Assembly (NCBI GenBank): GCA_013361955.1
Contig: JABFXA010000047.1
Span: 1 to 64,000 of the forward strand
Direction of reading: 5' to 3'
DNA length: 64,000 nucleotides
From: Nocardioidaceae bacterium
GTDB lineage: Bacteria > Actinomycetota > Actinomycetes > Propionibacteriales > Nocardioidaceae
The position numbers were made by a program, and so were the translations under genes. Positions 38,567 through 49,268 of the stretch are shown in pieces. Below the pieces are notes generated by a model. The model searched no databases. It had not been told where the DNA came from and was given only the letters and a program-made list of their open reading frames with translations. Position 1 is the stretch's first letter; each line of letters begins with the position of its first letter.

Positions 38567-39016
38567 CTAGCCCGCTGCCTTCTTGACAAGCTGGCGAATC
38601 CGCTTCTCCTCGGCCTGGCCGATCTCGATCACCGCGTACGACGTCACCCACATCGCGCCGTCGTCGAGCTGGGCAGCCTCCTCGAAGCCGAGGGTGGCGT
38701 AGCGGGACTTGAACTTCGACGCAGGCTTGAAGAAGACGACGACCTTGCCGTCGCGGGCGTAGGACGGGAAGCCGTACCAGGTCTTCGGGTCCAGCCCTGG
38801 GGCGACGTCGAGCACGATCCGGTGGATCGCTTCGGCGAGCCCGCGGTCGGGCTGCGGCAGCGCCGTGATTGCCTCGACGCACGCCTCCGCCTCGTCGGCC
38901 TTCTTCGCGCCGCCCTTCTTCTCCGCGCGCAGCTCGGCTGCCCGCTGCTTCATGGCGGCCAGCTCGTCCTCGGAGAAGCCGGAATCGGATGTGTTGGGTG
39001 TGGTCTTGGTAGCCAT
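38567..39016 (-). CDS. DUF1801/iron chaperone-like protein
   Basis: IHRIVLDVAPGLDPKTWYGFPSYARDGKVVVFFKPASKFKSRYATLGF. Confidence 0.8.
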   Translation of the reverse strand: MATKTTPNTSDSGFSEDELAAMKQRAAELRAEKKGGAKKADEAEACVEAITALPQPDRGLAEAIHRIVLDVAPGLDPKTWYGFPSYARDGKVVVFFKPASKFKSRYATLGFEEAAQLDDGAMWVTSYAVIEIGQAEEKRIRQLVKKAAG

Positions 39017-39322
39017 GGCCTCACCCTAGAAGCGTCTCGCGGGCGGAGACTTCTCGAATCCTGACCGGTTCCGATTCTTGGAGCGAGGCCCCTGACCGGC
39101 AGGTCCACGTCACCCAGCGTTGATCCGGGTTCGCCGGTTTCGTCCCCATCGGAGGGCAGGCTCATCGGCTGATGAGTGCGTCCGGCAGGCGGCGGGGAAA
39201 GACGCGCAGGAGGAGGGCCTCCTCGAACGCGACGGTCGCCGCTGATCCCGAGGATGGCTCGTCAGGGGCTTGTCCTTGGTCGGCGCCCGGGCGTTGACTG
39301 GTTCGAGCGGGGAGCCGGGTCG

Positions 39323-39820
39323 ATGTGGCTCGGCCTTGATGTCAACGGGGGCATGATGACCATCTCGCAAGGGGACCTACAGCTGCTCGAGGACCCGGTG
39401 GCGCAGGAGCTGCTGGGGTCGAAGGAGCTGGCCAGGCTTGCGTACTCGTGGCTCGACGGTACGCCTCGAGTCGTTCCGATCTGGTTCCACTGGACAGGAG
39501 AGGCGCTCACCTTCGGCAGCCCACCCCGAGCGCCGAAGGTTCGCGCGCTGGAGCACACGCCGAGTGTGGCGGTCACGATCGACTCGGCCACGGGATGGCC
39601 GTACCACGCGTTGCTGGTGCGTGGTGTGGCGACCGTGGAGGTGCTCGACGGCGTCAGCGACGAGTACGCCGCCGCGGCGCACCGCTACTTCGGCGGCGAG
39701 CAAGGTGCCGCATGGGTGCAACAGATCGGCGACCAGCCGATGGCGCGGATCACGGTGAAGCCGACCTGGGTGGGCGTGCTGGACTTCGAGACACTCTTCC
39801 CCAGCGCGCTGTCCAGGTGA
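39323..39820 (+). CDS. pyridoxamine 5'-phosphate oxidase family protein
   Basis: LARLAYSWLDGTPRVVPIWFHWTGEALTFGSPPRAPKVRALEHTPSVAVTIDS; start uncertain. Confidence 0.8.
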   Translation: MWLGLDVNGGMMTISQGDLQLLEDPVAQELLGSKELARLAYSWLDGTPRVVPIWFHWTGEALTFGSPPRAPKVRALEHTPSVAVTIDSATGWPYHALLVRGVATVEVLDGVSDEYAAAAHRYFGGEQGAAWVQQIGDQPMARITVKPTWVGVLDFETLFPSALSR

Positions 39821-39853
39821 GTGTCGGACCGAGCTCGACGGCAGTGCGGCCGG

Positions 39854-40879
39854 TCAGAGGATCCCGCGGTCAGTGAAGGCCGTCGTGACGGCCTTCGCTG
39901 CCGGGGTGCCGTAGAGACTCCTGGCCGCCGCGACGGTGCGGTTCGCGAGGTCGGTCATGGACGTGCCCGGGAAGTCGAACGACGCCTGCAGGATGATCGT
40001 GTCGGCCTTGACGTTGCCGAGGGCCTGTCGGATGTCCCACAACGCGCGCGACCAGATCTGGCCGTCGTGGTGCACCTCGCCGTTCAGGTCTGTCGGGTAG
40101 TGCAGGTTGGTGTCGACGCGGCGCAGGCAGTGGGGCACGGTCCTCGTGTAGGAGGTGGAGTCCCAGTCGGCCACGCACGGGAGCGGCTCGCGCTCCGGGA
40201 CGCCGAGACTCGTGGCGACGACGTCGGAGACGGTCACCGCCCAGTAGTCGCCGAAGCCTTCGCTGATCGCGCCGGCCTCCTCGGAGTTGAAGCTGAAGCT
40301 CTGCGCGAAGTGGATGGCGTGGCCGTACTCGTGCAGGATCACCTCGGCATCCTCGGCGTCATCCACCCCGCCCTTGCCGAAGCGGATCTCGCTCGTGGGG
40401 TGGTCGCTGGCGAAGGAGTTGTCCGCCCCGAGCTGGTTGATCCGCACCCGCTGGGGCACGTTGTCGATCGCCCGCCGGGTGCTGCCGAAGCCGAGGCGCT
40501 GGATGTACTTCTGCGACTCGGTGACCCAGTAGTAGGCCATCACCTGCTCGAACTCGTCCTGGTGCCGGGTGTAGCGGAAGGTGTTGGTAGCCGACACGGC
40601 GGGGTTGCCGGTCTCGCTGACGACGGTCGCGAAGTCACCGCTCAGCCGGCCGGTGCCGTCGAGGTTGGTGAGCGTGACGTCGTGGTAGGCGGCCGCGGGC
40701 ACGGCGGCGTCCGCGTCCTTCTGGTCCGTCAGGGACTCATCACCCAACGACTGGACGGGGTTCGACACGAAGACCGATCCAGTACCCGTGCTGCCGGCCG
40801 AGGGAGCGGCTGCGGTGGCGGTCGTTCCGACCGCGGTGACGAACCCGGCCACCGTCACGCTCACCAGCAGTTTCCACAT
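39854..40879 (-). CDS. secreted M36-like zinc metallopeptidase
   Basis: Signal [45 protein letters not shown] (HExxH) and [19 protein letters not shown]. Confidence 0.8.
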
Positions 40880-41243
40880 CTTCCGACCTCCTCGGACGAA
40901 CCCGCACGGAGACCCCGATGGTATCCACCGCCGGAGCACTCGTCGCCCGACGATGCGCGGTGAACATGACGTGGCTGCGCTTCGTGACCGTCTGACCGGA
41001 GATCTCCCGCAATCAGACCATGTGGGGTGTGTGTTGTGCCCGGACCGGAGCGTCCCGGGACGACCGCACGGGGCGTCCCCCAGGAACGGCGTAGCGGATA
41101 TCCGAATCGACGGGGCACCCCGGACAGCACGTCGGGGTCAATGCCTCCATGGGGTCATCCCTGGACACGGGGTCGGACCTAGCGTGAGGAGGCAACGTCG
41201 ATGCGGGGGCGCGCGATGTGCCCTCGCGGCAGGGAGGTACGCG

Positions 41244-41672
41244 ATGGCCGCGCGACTCAACCTGACGATCCTGGCGACTGCGGCGGTCACCGGGCTGACC
41301 CTTGCCGGGCAGCCGTCGGCGACCGCGGCACCCGGCCCGTCCGACCAAGTGGCGGAGCTGGTCCTGTGCCCCTCCGCGGGCGGTCCCTTCCCGGTCGGCG
41401 CGGTGCGGTTCCGCGACCGCGGTGACGGCACGCAACGGCTGCGGGTCATCGTGTTCAGTGGCGGTCCCCCTGACACGACGGTGATGTTCGTGGGCCGCCA
41501 GGTCTCCGGACCGGGACTGCCGGCGACGCTGACCCTCGACGGTGGGGGCGGTGGAAAGGTCGACCTGCGGGGCGCCTTCACGGTCGACGAATCCGGCCTC
41601 GGGCCGGCGATCACCGGCTTGATCGAGGGCGTGCCGGTGGCCTCGACCGACCCCGACAACGAGTGCGGGTAG
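41244..41672 (+). CDS. secreted hypothetical protein
   Basis: [50 protein letters not shown]... Confidence 0.6.
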
Positions 41673-41814
41673 CGAGTGCGGGTGAGGCAGTCCTACGTGT
41701 TCTGGCTGAGCCGAGGCGTGGGCGCGCAGCGAGGCCGGTGACGCGGACGAGGTCGAGAGGTCGTTCGAGTGTGCCCGCGACCGCTGCCTGCGGACGAGAC
41801 ACGTCGCACCTCGG

Positions 41815-43050
41815 CTATGAAAGTGCTCCGGTGCTCCCATCGAGGTCGACGGTGACGTGGCTGCTGCGGTGGGTGAGGAACGAGATGTCGGCGTCGGTGC
41901 GCGCCAGAGCAGCCGCTCGGTCGTACGCCTGCACGGCCTCGTGGGGTCTTCCGAGCCTTTCCAGCATCGATCCGCGTGAGGCATGAAGCAGGGGGTATCC
42001 GTCGAGCTCCCCGGCGACACCGTCGAGCAGGGCCAGGGCCGCCTCCGGCCCGTCGGTCTCGGCGACGGCGACGGCTCGGTTCAGCGCCACGACCGCTGTC
42101 GGCATGACCGCGAGCAGCCGGTCGTAGAACCGCACGATCGCCGACCAGTCGGTGTCCTCGTAGCGAGGTGCGGCGCAGTGCAATGCCTGGATCGCCGCTT
42201 GCAGCTGGAAGGGCCCGAGCCGGCGGCGGCGCATGCAGGCCAGTACCAGGGCCTGACCGGTTGAGATCAGCGAGCGGTCCCACAGCGACCGGTTCTGGTC
42301 CTTCAGCAGGACGACGTGTGTCCCGTTGCCACGAGACGGCATCCGTGCGTCACTGAGCAACATGAGGGCCAGCAGTCCGACCGCCTCGGGCTCGCCGGGC
42401 AGCAGCGTCACCAACCCACGGGTCAGCCTGATCGCCTCGACCCTCAGGTCGCAGCGGTCGACGTCGTCGGCGCCGGCGTTGTAGATCAGGTACAGCACCG
42501 AGAGCACCGCGCGCAGCCGGCCCGGTAGCTCGGCGTCGTCGGGCACCCGGTAGGAGATGTGCGCCGCCTTGACCTTGCTCTTCGCGCGCACCAGGCGCTT
42601 CAACATGGTCGCCTCACTCACCAGGAAGGCCGATGCCACCTCTGCGGGGGTGAGTCCCGCGATCAGGCGGAGGGTCAACGCCACCTGGTGCTCGACCCGG
42701 ATCGCCGGGTGGCAGCAGGTGAAGATGAGCCGCAGCTGGTCATCACTCATCGGCCCTGAGTCATCCGGACCGGTTGCGGACTCGACCCGTAGCCGATCGG
42801 TCGCGAGCTGCTCGGTGAGCTCGCGGCCCCGCCGGCCACGACGTACGACGTCGACGGCGCGGTTCCGCGCGGTTGCGACGATCCAGCCGGCCGGGTTGTC
42901 CGGGACGCCATCCCTCGGCCACCGGCGCAGTGCGCTCACGAAGGCGTCCTGAACCGCGTCTTCAGCGAGGGTGATGTCACCGAAGAGGCGGGTCAACGTC
43001 GCCACGGCCTGGCCGTGCGCCTCGCGGAACGTCCGCTCGATGTCGTCCAT
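41815..43050 (-). CDS. ECF42-type RNA polymerase sigma factor
   Basis: DIERTFREAHGQAVATLTRLFGDITLAEDAVQDAFVSALRRWPRDGVPDNPAGWIVATARNRAVDVVRR; long C-terminal extension. Confidence 0.92.
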   Translation of the reverse strand: MDDIERTFREAHGQAVATLTRLFGDITLAEDAVQDAFVSALRRWPRDGVPDNPAGWIVATARNRAVDVVRRGRRGRELTEQLATDRLRVESATGPDDSGPMSDDQLRLIFTCCHPAIRVEHQVALTLRLIAGLTPAEVASAFLVSEATMLKRLVRAKSKVKAAHISYRVPDDAELPGRLRAVLSVLYLIYNAGADDVDRCDLRVEAIRLTRGLVTLLPGEPEAVGLLALMLLSDARMPSRGNGTHVVLLKDQNRSLWDRSLISTGQALVLACMRRRRLGPFQLQAAIQALHCAAPRYEDTDWSAIVRFYDRLLAVMPTAVVALNRAVAVAETDGPEAALALLDGVAGELDGYPLLHASRGSMLERLGRPHEAVQAYDRAAALARTDADISFLTHRSSHVTVDLDGSTGALS

Positions 43051-43061
43051 CCACCTGCCCG

Positions 43062-43442
43062 TCAGTCACCGGCCTCGACCCGTCCGGTCGCCCGGAACGG
43101 CCGCACCTCGATCGGGTGGTTGATCGCCTCGACGACCTTGTTCGCCCACGAGAGCGCCTCGTCGAGGTCCTCGGCGTTGATGATGTAGAACCCGCCGATG
43201 TGCTCCTTCGCCTCGACGAACGGCCCGTCGGTCGTCACCTTGTCGAGGCCTGTGCCGCCACTCACCACCGTGGCGGCGTCAGGGCCGTGCAGCGCGCCAC
43301 CGAACGCGAAGGCTCCGGCGCGATCCATCTCCTCCTCCAGGGCGATCACCCGGCCCATGAAGGCCTGCATCTCCTCGGCCGTGGATGGGACACCCGCCGC
43401 CTGGCCCTCGACGTCGTACACCGCCAGCAGGTACTGGTTCAT
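43062..43442 (-). CDS. YCII family protein
   Basis: MNQYLLAVYDVEGQAAGVPSTAEEMQAFM...VTTDGPFVEAKEHIGGFYIINAEDLDEALSWANKV. Confidence 0.88.
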   Translation of the reverse strand: MNQYLLAVYDVEGQAAGVPSTAEEMQAFMGRVIALEEEMDRAGAFAFGGALHGPDAATVVSGGTGLDKVTTDGPFVEAKEHIGGFYIINAEDLDEALSWANKVVEAINHPIEVRPFRATGRVEAGD

Positions 43443-43563
43443 CCGAGCTCCTCGTCTCCGCGGGACCATCCCGCTCCGATCTTCTGACGAACGGCGGGGG
43501 CTGAGCAGGACACCTCGCGCCCAGCATCTCAGCACTGTCCCTGCAGAGGTCTACGCTCCGATC

Positions 43564-44298
43564 ATGAACCGGATCGACCGCTTGTACGCGGTCGTCGAGG
43601 AGCTGCGGGCGGCCGGACCGCGAGGGCGCACGGCACGGCAGCTGGCCGGGCACTTCGAGGTCAGCGTCAGGACCATCGAGCGCGACCTGAGTGCGCTGGG
43701 CCAGGCTGGAGTGCCGCTGGCGACGAAGCAGGGGCGAGCCGGAGGCTTCACGCTCGATCGCTCGATGAGTCTGCCGCCGCTCAACTTCACGCCGCGCGAG
43801 GCAGCGGCGGTCGCCGTGGCGTTGACCCGCGGCGAGCACGTGCTCTTCCGGCGTGACGCCCGCAGCGCGCTCCTGAAGATCGTGGCCGCGATGCCCGAGC
43901 GGTCGCTCGCGGAGGCCCGGGCCACGGCCGAGAAGGTGCGGCTGCTCGTCCAGCCGGCTGCCGATCCCGATGCGGAGATTGCGGAGAGAATCTGGCGGGC
44001 CGTGCGCGACAACCACGTGCTGCGGATCCGCTACATCGACGTGGGCGGTGTCGAGACCGAGCGCGAGGTGGAGCCGCAGCACGTGGTGGTCGGTCCCAAC
44101 GGCTCGTACCTCACCGCCTGGTGCCACCTCCGGGAGGACGAGCGGGTGTTCCGCCTGGATCGGATCACGCACGCCGAGCGGACGGCGTCGCTGCCGCGTC
44201 CGCAGCGCATCGTCCCGGAGCCGGTCGTCGACGGCCACGAGACGAAGCTGCCGGCGTCGGCGCTGCGTCCTGAAGTCCTGTTGCGAACACCGACATAG
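43564..44298 (+). CDS. helix-turn-helix/WYL domain transcriptional regulator
   Basis: MNRIDRLYAVVEELRAAGPRGRTARQLAGHFEVSVRTIERDLSALGQAGVPL... Confidence 0.9.
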   Translation: MNRIDRLYAVVEELRAAGPRGRTARQLAGHFEVSVRTIERDLSALGQAGVPLATKQGRAGGFTLDRSMSLPPLNFTPREAAAVAVALTRGEHVLFRRDARSALLKIVAAMPERSLAEARATAEKVRLLVQPAADPDAEIAERIWRAVRDNHVLRIRYIDVGGVETEREVEPQHVVVGPNGSYLTAWCHLREDERVFRLDRITHAERTASLPRPQRIVPEPVVDGHETKLPASALRPEVLLRTPT

Positions 44299-44373
44299 GG
44301 CTGTCGCGAGCGCACGAGACGGTGGGCGCACCCGCCGCCCCGGTGGGTGATCCGATTGCAGAAGGAGACAGCC

Positions 44374-44763
44374 ATGAGCAACCCAGCTCCCGGCACGCTG
44401 GCCTGGTTCGAGGTCGGCACCAGCGACCCCGACGGTGCCGTCAAGTTCTACGGCAGCCTGTTCGACTGGTCCTTCGACGCCGACGGCCCGGCTGCGTCCG
44501 CAGGGATGGACTACCGCAACATCAAGGCCTCCGGCGCCGATCGCCCGATGGGCGGCGTCTTCGGCACGCGCGGGCAGGTGCCCGACCACGCGGTGTTCTA
44601 CATCCTGGTCGCCGACGTCGAAGCCACCTGCGCCGACGCTGAGCAGCTCGGCGGGTCGGTGGTCGGCAAGCATCTCGACCCCGGTCCCGGTGCCCCGACC
44701 TTCGCCTATCTGCGCGACCCGTCGGGCAACCTGTTCGGTGTCTTCAGCCCGCCCACAGCCTGA
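44374..44763 (+). CDS. VOC family protein
   Basis: PGTLAWFEVGTSDPDGAVKFYGSLFDWSFD...AYLRDPSGNLFGVFSP. Confidence 0.88.
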   Translation: MSNPAPGTLAWFEVGTSDPDGAVKFYGSLFDWSFDADGPAASAGMDYRNIKASGADRPMGGVFGTRGQVPDHAVFYILVADVEATCADAEQLGGSVVGKHLDPGPGAPTFAYLRDPSGNLFGVFSPPTA

Positions 44764-45134
44764 TGCCGCGAGCCGCCCGGGGAACCTCCCCGTCGGAGCC
44801 CTCCGGCGGGGACGAACCCCGCGCACTCTACGACGAGCTCACCGACGACCTGCTCTACGACCCGGCCATCGGCCGGGCAACGATGATGGGCTATCCCTGC
44901 GTGCGGCTCGCGGGCAGGTTCCTCGCGTGCTACGACGACAGGCAGGAACGCCTGGTCGTGAAGCTGCCCCGGGAGCGGGTCGCCGAGCTCGTCGAAGGCG
45001 GTCACGGCGACCCGTTCGCCCCGGCCGGCAAGGTCTTCCGTGAATGGGTGTCCGTCCCCGACCCCGACCGGCAACTGTGGCAGACACTGCTCGCCGAGGC
45101 CGTCGACTTCGGGCGGCACGGACTGGCCGACTAG
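44763..45134 (+). CDS. TfoX/MmcQ-like hypothetical protein
   Basis: DLLYDPAIGRATMMGYPCVRLAGRFLACYDDRQERLVVKLPRERVAELVEGG; start overlaps upstream stop (TGATG). Confidence 0.6.
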   Translation: MPRAARGTSPSEPSGGDEPRALYDELTDDLLYDPAIGRATMMGYPCVRLAGRFLACYDDRQERLVVKLPRERVAELVEGGHGDPFAPAGKVFREWVSVPDPDRQLWQTLLAEAVDFGRHGLAD

Positions 45135-45302
45135 CCCCCGGCCGGCAAGCCCTGCCGGCGCACCATGTCTGGCCCTTCGAGGAGCTGGCTGTTCAGCTCG
45201 ACGTCGTCGGTCGGCCCGTCGGACGGAGTGGCCGGACCGTGGCCCGGTGTCCGGACGAGGCGCCGACGGCCCGATTGGGAGGGTCCGCTACATTCGCGAC
45301 AC

Positions 45303-46334
45303 GTGAGTGCCCAGGCTCCTTCCGCCGTCATCCTGGTCCGCGCCGAGCGGTTCGTGCCGAACCCGGCGACCGCCGCGGACAACGCCTTCCAGACCGATGC
45401 CCCGACGGGCCAGTCCGACGACACGACATCCGCCAAGGCAGTCGCCGAGATGGACGCCGTCGCCGCCGCGTTGCGGTCCGTCGGAGTGCGGGTGCACGTC
45501 TTCGACGACGAGGACCACACCCGGCCCGACAGCGTGTTCCCGAACAACTGGCTGTCGACCCACGCGGGTGGCTATGTCGCGGTCTACCCGATGTACGCCT
45601 CCAACCGTCGCCACGAGCGCCGCGCGGACGTGCTCGAGCTGCTGAAGTCGTCGTACCGCGTGCAGGCGATCGTCGACTACTCGGGCCTCGAGCCTGACGG
45701 GATCTTCCTCGAGGGGACGGGAGCGATGGTGCTCGACCACGTCTCCCGGGTCGCCTACACAGCGGTCAGCCACCGCGCCGACACCCACGTGCTCGAGCGG
45801 TTCTGCAGCGACTTCAACTACGAGCCGATGGCGTTCGAGGCGGTCGACTCCGAGGGCGTGCCGGTCTACCACACGAACGTGATGGCCTGCATCGGGACCG
45901 ACGTGGCGCTGATCGCGTTGGAGATGATCCCCGACGAGCTCCGGCGCGAGCAGGTGCGCGAACGGTTGACCGTGAACGGTCGCACGGTGGTCGAGCTGAC
46001 CGAGCAGCAGGTCCGCGAGTTCGCGGGGAACGCCGTCGAGCTGTGCGGGCGTACGCCGGAGGGGCGGCGGCGCTACGTCATGGCGATGTCCGGACGGGCC
46101 CGGCGCAGCCTGCGGCCGGACCAGGTCGCGGCGATCGAGGAGTCGTGCGAGATCGTGGCCGTGGACATCCCCACGATCGAGCTCGCGGGCGGGTCGGTGC
46201 GCTGCATGATCGCGGGCGTCCACCTCGACCGGCGCCCGGCGGAGGAGCCGGAGCTCATCACCGAGGCGGTCGAGGCGATCAACGAGGACAACCCGGTCAC
46301 CCTCGACGGGCAGGACGTGCTGCTCGACGCCTGA
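45303..46334 (+). CDS. ctlX: arginine deiminase-related protein, CtlX-like (citrulline utilization hydrolase)
   Basis: APSAVILVRAERFVPNPATAADNAFQ...HTRPDSVFPNNWLSTHAGGYVAVYPMYASNRR...HTNVMACIGTDVALIALEMI. Confidence 0.85.
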   Translation: MSAQAPSAVILVRAERFVPNPATAADNAFQTDAPTGQSDDTTSAKAVAEMDAVAAALRSVGVRVHVFDDEDHTRPDSVFPNNWLSTHAGGYVAVYPMYASNRRHERRADVLELLKSSYRVQAIVDYSGLEPDGIFLEGTGAMVLDHVSRVAYTAVSHRADTHVLERFCSDFNYEPMAFEAVDSEGVPVYHTNVMACIGTDVALIALEMIPDELRREQVRERLTVNGRTVVELTEQQVREFAGNAVELCGRTPEGRRRYVMAMSGRARRSLRPDQVAAIEESCEIVAVDIPTIELAGGSVRCMIAGVHLDRRPAEEPELITEAVEAINEDNPVTLDGQDVLLDA

Positions 46335-46368
46335 ACGTCTCTCGGTGGCCCCGTTGCGGAGGAGAGCT

Positions 46369-47517
46369 GTGAGGGACCTGCGAGTCGGCGTGATCGGGTA
46401 CGGGCTGCGGTCGGGGCTGGTGCGGCTCGCGCACCGACCCGGCGCGGGCAGTGCGCTGGCCGGGATCTGCGACCCGCGCGCGGAGCGACGCGAACAAGCC
46501 GTTGCGAACCTTGGCGCCGGGGTCGTCGTGGTCGAGACGGTCGAGGACCTGCTGGGTCTGGACCTGGACGCGGTGTTCGTGCTCTCGCCGGACCACCTCC
46601 ACGAGGAGCACGCGGTGGCCGTGCTCGAGGCGGGCGCGGCGGCGTACCTCGAGAAGCCGATGGCGATCACGACCGCGGGCTGCGACCGGATCCTGGCGAC
46701 CGCGGCCCGCACCGGCTCGAAGGTGTACGTCGGGCACAACATGCGGCACATGCCGGTGGTCGCCGAGATGCGACGGCTCGTCGTCGAGGGCGCGATCGGC
46801 AGCGTGAAGGCGGTGTGGTGTCGGCACTTCGTCGGCCACGGCGGCGACTTCTACTTCAAGGACTGGCACGCGGAGCGCGCGAAGAGCACCGGTCTGCTGC
46901 TGCAGAAGGGCGCCCACGACATCGACGTCATCCACTGGCTGGCCGGCGGCTACTCCCGTTCGGTCAGCGCGATCGGCACGCTGGCGGTCTACGGCGGTCT
47001 CCCGCACGACGGGCCCGGCGGCTACCTGCCGTCGACGGGCTGGAACGCGCACGCGCTCACCACCTGGCCGCCGGCCGCCCAGACCGGGATCAACCCGGCG
47101 GCCGACGTCGAGGACCTCTCGATGATGCTGATGACGCTCGACAACGGGGTGCTCGCCAGCTACCAGCAGTGCCACTTCACCCCCGACTACTGGCGCAGCT
47201 ACACCGTCATCGGCGACGCCGGCCGGCTGGAGTGCTTCGGCAACGGACCGGGCGGCGAGATCCGGGTCTGGAACAGTCGCAAGGCCGGGTACGCCGAGGC
47301 GGACCTCGTCGTCCCGATCCCCGCCGCCGAGGGCGGACACGGCGGCGCCGACCCGAGCATCGTCGACGAGTTCCTCGGCTACGTGCGCGACGGGGGAGAG
47401 ACGCTGACCTCGGTCGTGGCGGCGCGCGAGGCGGTCGCCGCGGGGTACGCGGGGACGCAGTCGCTCCGTTCGGGCGGCAGGCCGGTCGCGATCGCGCCGC
47501 CCTCGTCGCCTCGTTGA
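46369..47517 (+). CDS. Gfo/Idh/MocA family oxidoreductase
   Basis: GTG start, RDLRVGVIGYGLRSGLVRLAHRPGAGSALAGICDPRAERR...AYLEKPMAIT. Confidence 0.9.
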   Translation: MRDLRVGVIGYGLRSGLVRLAHRPGAGSALAGICDPRAERREQAVANLGAGVVVVETVEDLLGLDLDAVFVLSPDHLHEEHAVAVLEAGAAAYLEKPMAITTAGCDRILATAARTGSKVYVGHNMRHMPVVAEMRRLVVEGAIGSVKAVWCRHFVGHGGDFYFKDWHAERAKSTGLLLQKGAHDIDVIHWLAGGYSRSVSAIGTLAVYGGLPHDGPGGYLPSTGWNAHALTTWPPAAQTGINPAADVEDLSMMLMTLDNGVLASYQQCHFTPDYWRSYTVIGDAGRLECFGNGPGGEIRVWNSRKAGYAEADLVVPIPAAEGGHGGADPSIVDEFLGYVRDGGETLTSVVAAREAVAAGYAGTQSLRSGGRPVAIAPPSSPR

Positions 47518-47602
47518 GCGACGCCGGAGGGCTCCCGGTCCAGGGTCCGCGGTGCGACAATCGACGCGAGCGGGAGGGCCTGGGGGCCCGGGAGGACACG
47601 TC

Positions 47603-49260
47603 ATGCAGCCACCGTCCGCGCAGATCCTGGCGCTGGCGCTGGACCACACGACCGACGGCGTCATGCTGTTCGACGGCGAGTGGACGATCCGCTACGTCAA
47701 CGCCGTGGCGGCGGCGCTGCTCGGTGGCCCGGCCTCGGAGCTGACCGGCCGGAACTACTTCAACGTGCTCCCGGACGCGGCCGGCACGTTCTGGCACGAC
47801 TTCCTGCTCCGTGCGCGCGACTCCGACGAGCCGGTGAGCTGGCGCGGGTACTTCGAGCGGACCGGCCGGTGGTTCACGGCCACGGTGCGACCGCTCGGCG
47901 AGGACCTGTGGCACCTGTCGTTCCGACAGGACCCGCCCGAGGCGACCGGGCTCAACGACAACGCGGGCCGGCGGCGGCCCGACGAGGTGGGCGATCGGGC
48001 CAGGCTGCGGTACCTCGCCGACGTGAGCGAGACGCTGAGCAGCACGGTCGACGTCCGCGAGGCGGTCCGGCGGCTCGCCGGCCTGGTCGTCCCCCGGCTG
48101 GCGGACTGGGCGCTGGTGGCGGTGCTCGACGAGCACGGGCGAGCGGACGAGCAGGCCTGGGTCCACCACGACGCGGCCGCGCAGCGCGACCTCGACGCGT
48201 ACATGAGCGCCCGCACGCCGAGCCCGACGGCGAGCTTCCGCTCGCCCGCGCGCTGCGGTCGGGTGTCCCGGTGCACGTCCCGGACCTGACCGCGATCCCC
48301 CTCACCGACCTGCTGTCGACCGAGGAGGCGCAGGAGGCAGGCGTTCGGCTGGACACCCGGTCGGTCACGGTGGTGCCGCTGCTGACCCACGGGCGAACCT
48401 TCGGAGCGCTGGCCCTGCTGAACACCGGTGAGCGCCCGCCGCTCACCGAGCCGGAGATCGCCGAGGCCACCGAGGTCGCCAGGCGGGCCGCGGTCCCGTT
48501 GGACAACGCCCGCCTGCACGACAAGCAGTCGAAGCTGGTCGAGACCTTCCAGCGCAGCCTGCTCGCCGAGCCCCCTCGCGTCGACGGCCTGGAGATCGCC
48601 GTCCGCTACCGCCCCGCCAGCAGCTTCCAGCAGGTGGGTGGGGACTGGTACGACGTGTTCGGCCTGCCGGACGGCGCCACGTCGCTGGTGATCGGTGACG
48701 TCGTCGGCCACAGCGTCGAGGCCGCGGCGGCGATGAGCCAGATCCACGGCATCGTCCGCACCGTGGCCTGCGAGCAGCCCAGCCGCCCCTGCGAGTCGCT
48801 GGCCCGGGTGGACCGGGTGCTCACCCAGCTCGACGTGGACGCGCTCGCCAGCGTCCTCCTCGCCCGGCTGGAGCCCGAGGTCGCCGGCACCCGAACCCTG
48901 TGCTGGTCCTCCGCCGGCCACCCACCGCCGGTGCTGCTCCGCCACGACGGCACGCTCCGGGTCCTCGACGCGCCGTCGGACCTGTTGCTCGGCACCGACC
49001 TGATCGGCGCTCTCAGCCCCGGCCGCCGCGAGACGCACGAGACGGTCCTGGACCCCGGCGACACGGTCCTGCTCTACACCGACGGCCTGGTCGAGATCGG
49101 CCGCATGGACATCGGGCAGGGCATCCGGGAGCTCACCGCCGCGCTCGACGAGCTGCACGGCCAGTCACCCGACGAGCTCTGCACCCGGCTGCTCCAACGC
49201 CTCGCCCCCGGCCGGACCGACGACGACATCGCCCTGCTCGCCGTCCGCGTCACCGGCTGA
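47603..49260 (+). pseudogene. PAS-GAF-SpoIIE (PP2C) phosphatase, frameshifted
   Basis: PAS: MLFDGEWTIRYVNAVAAALLG; GAF; SpoIIE: VRYRPASSFQQVGGDWYDVFGLPDGATSLVIGDVVGHSVEAAAAMSQ; frame changes at CCC 48223-48225. Confidence 0.8.
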
Positions 49261-49268
49261 CCCGGCGC

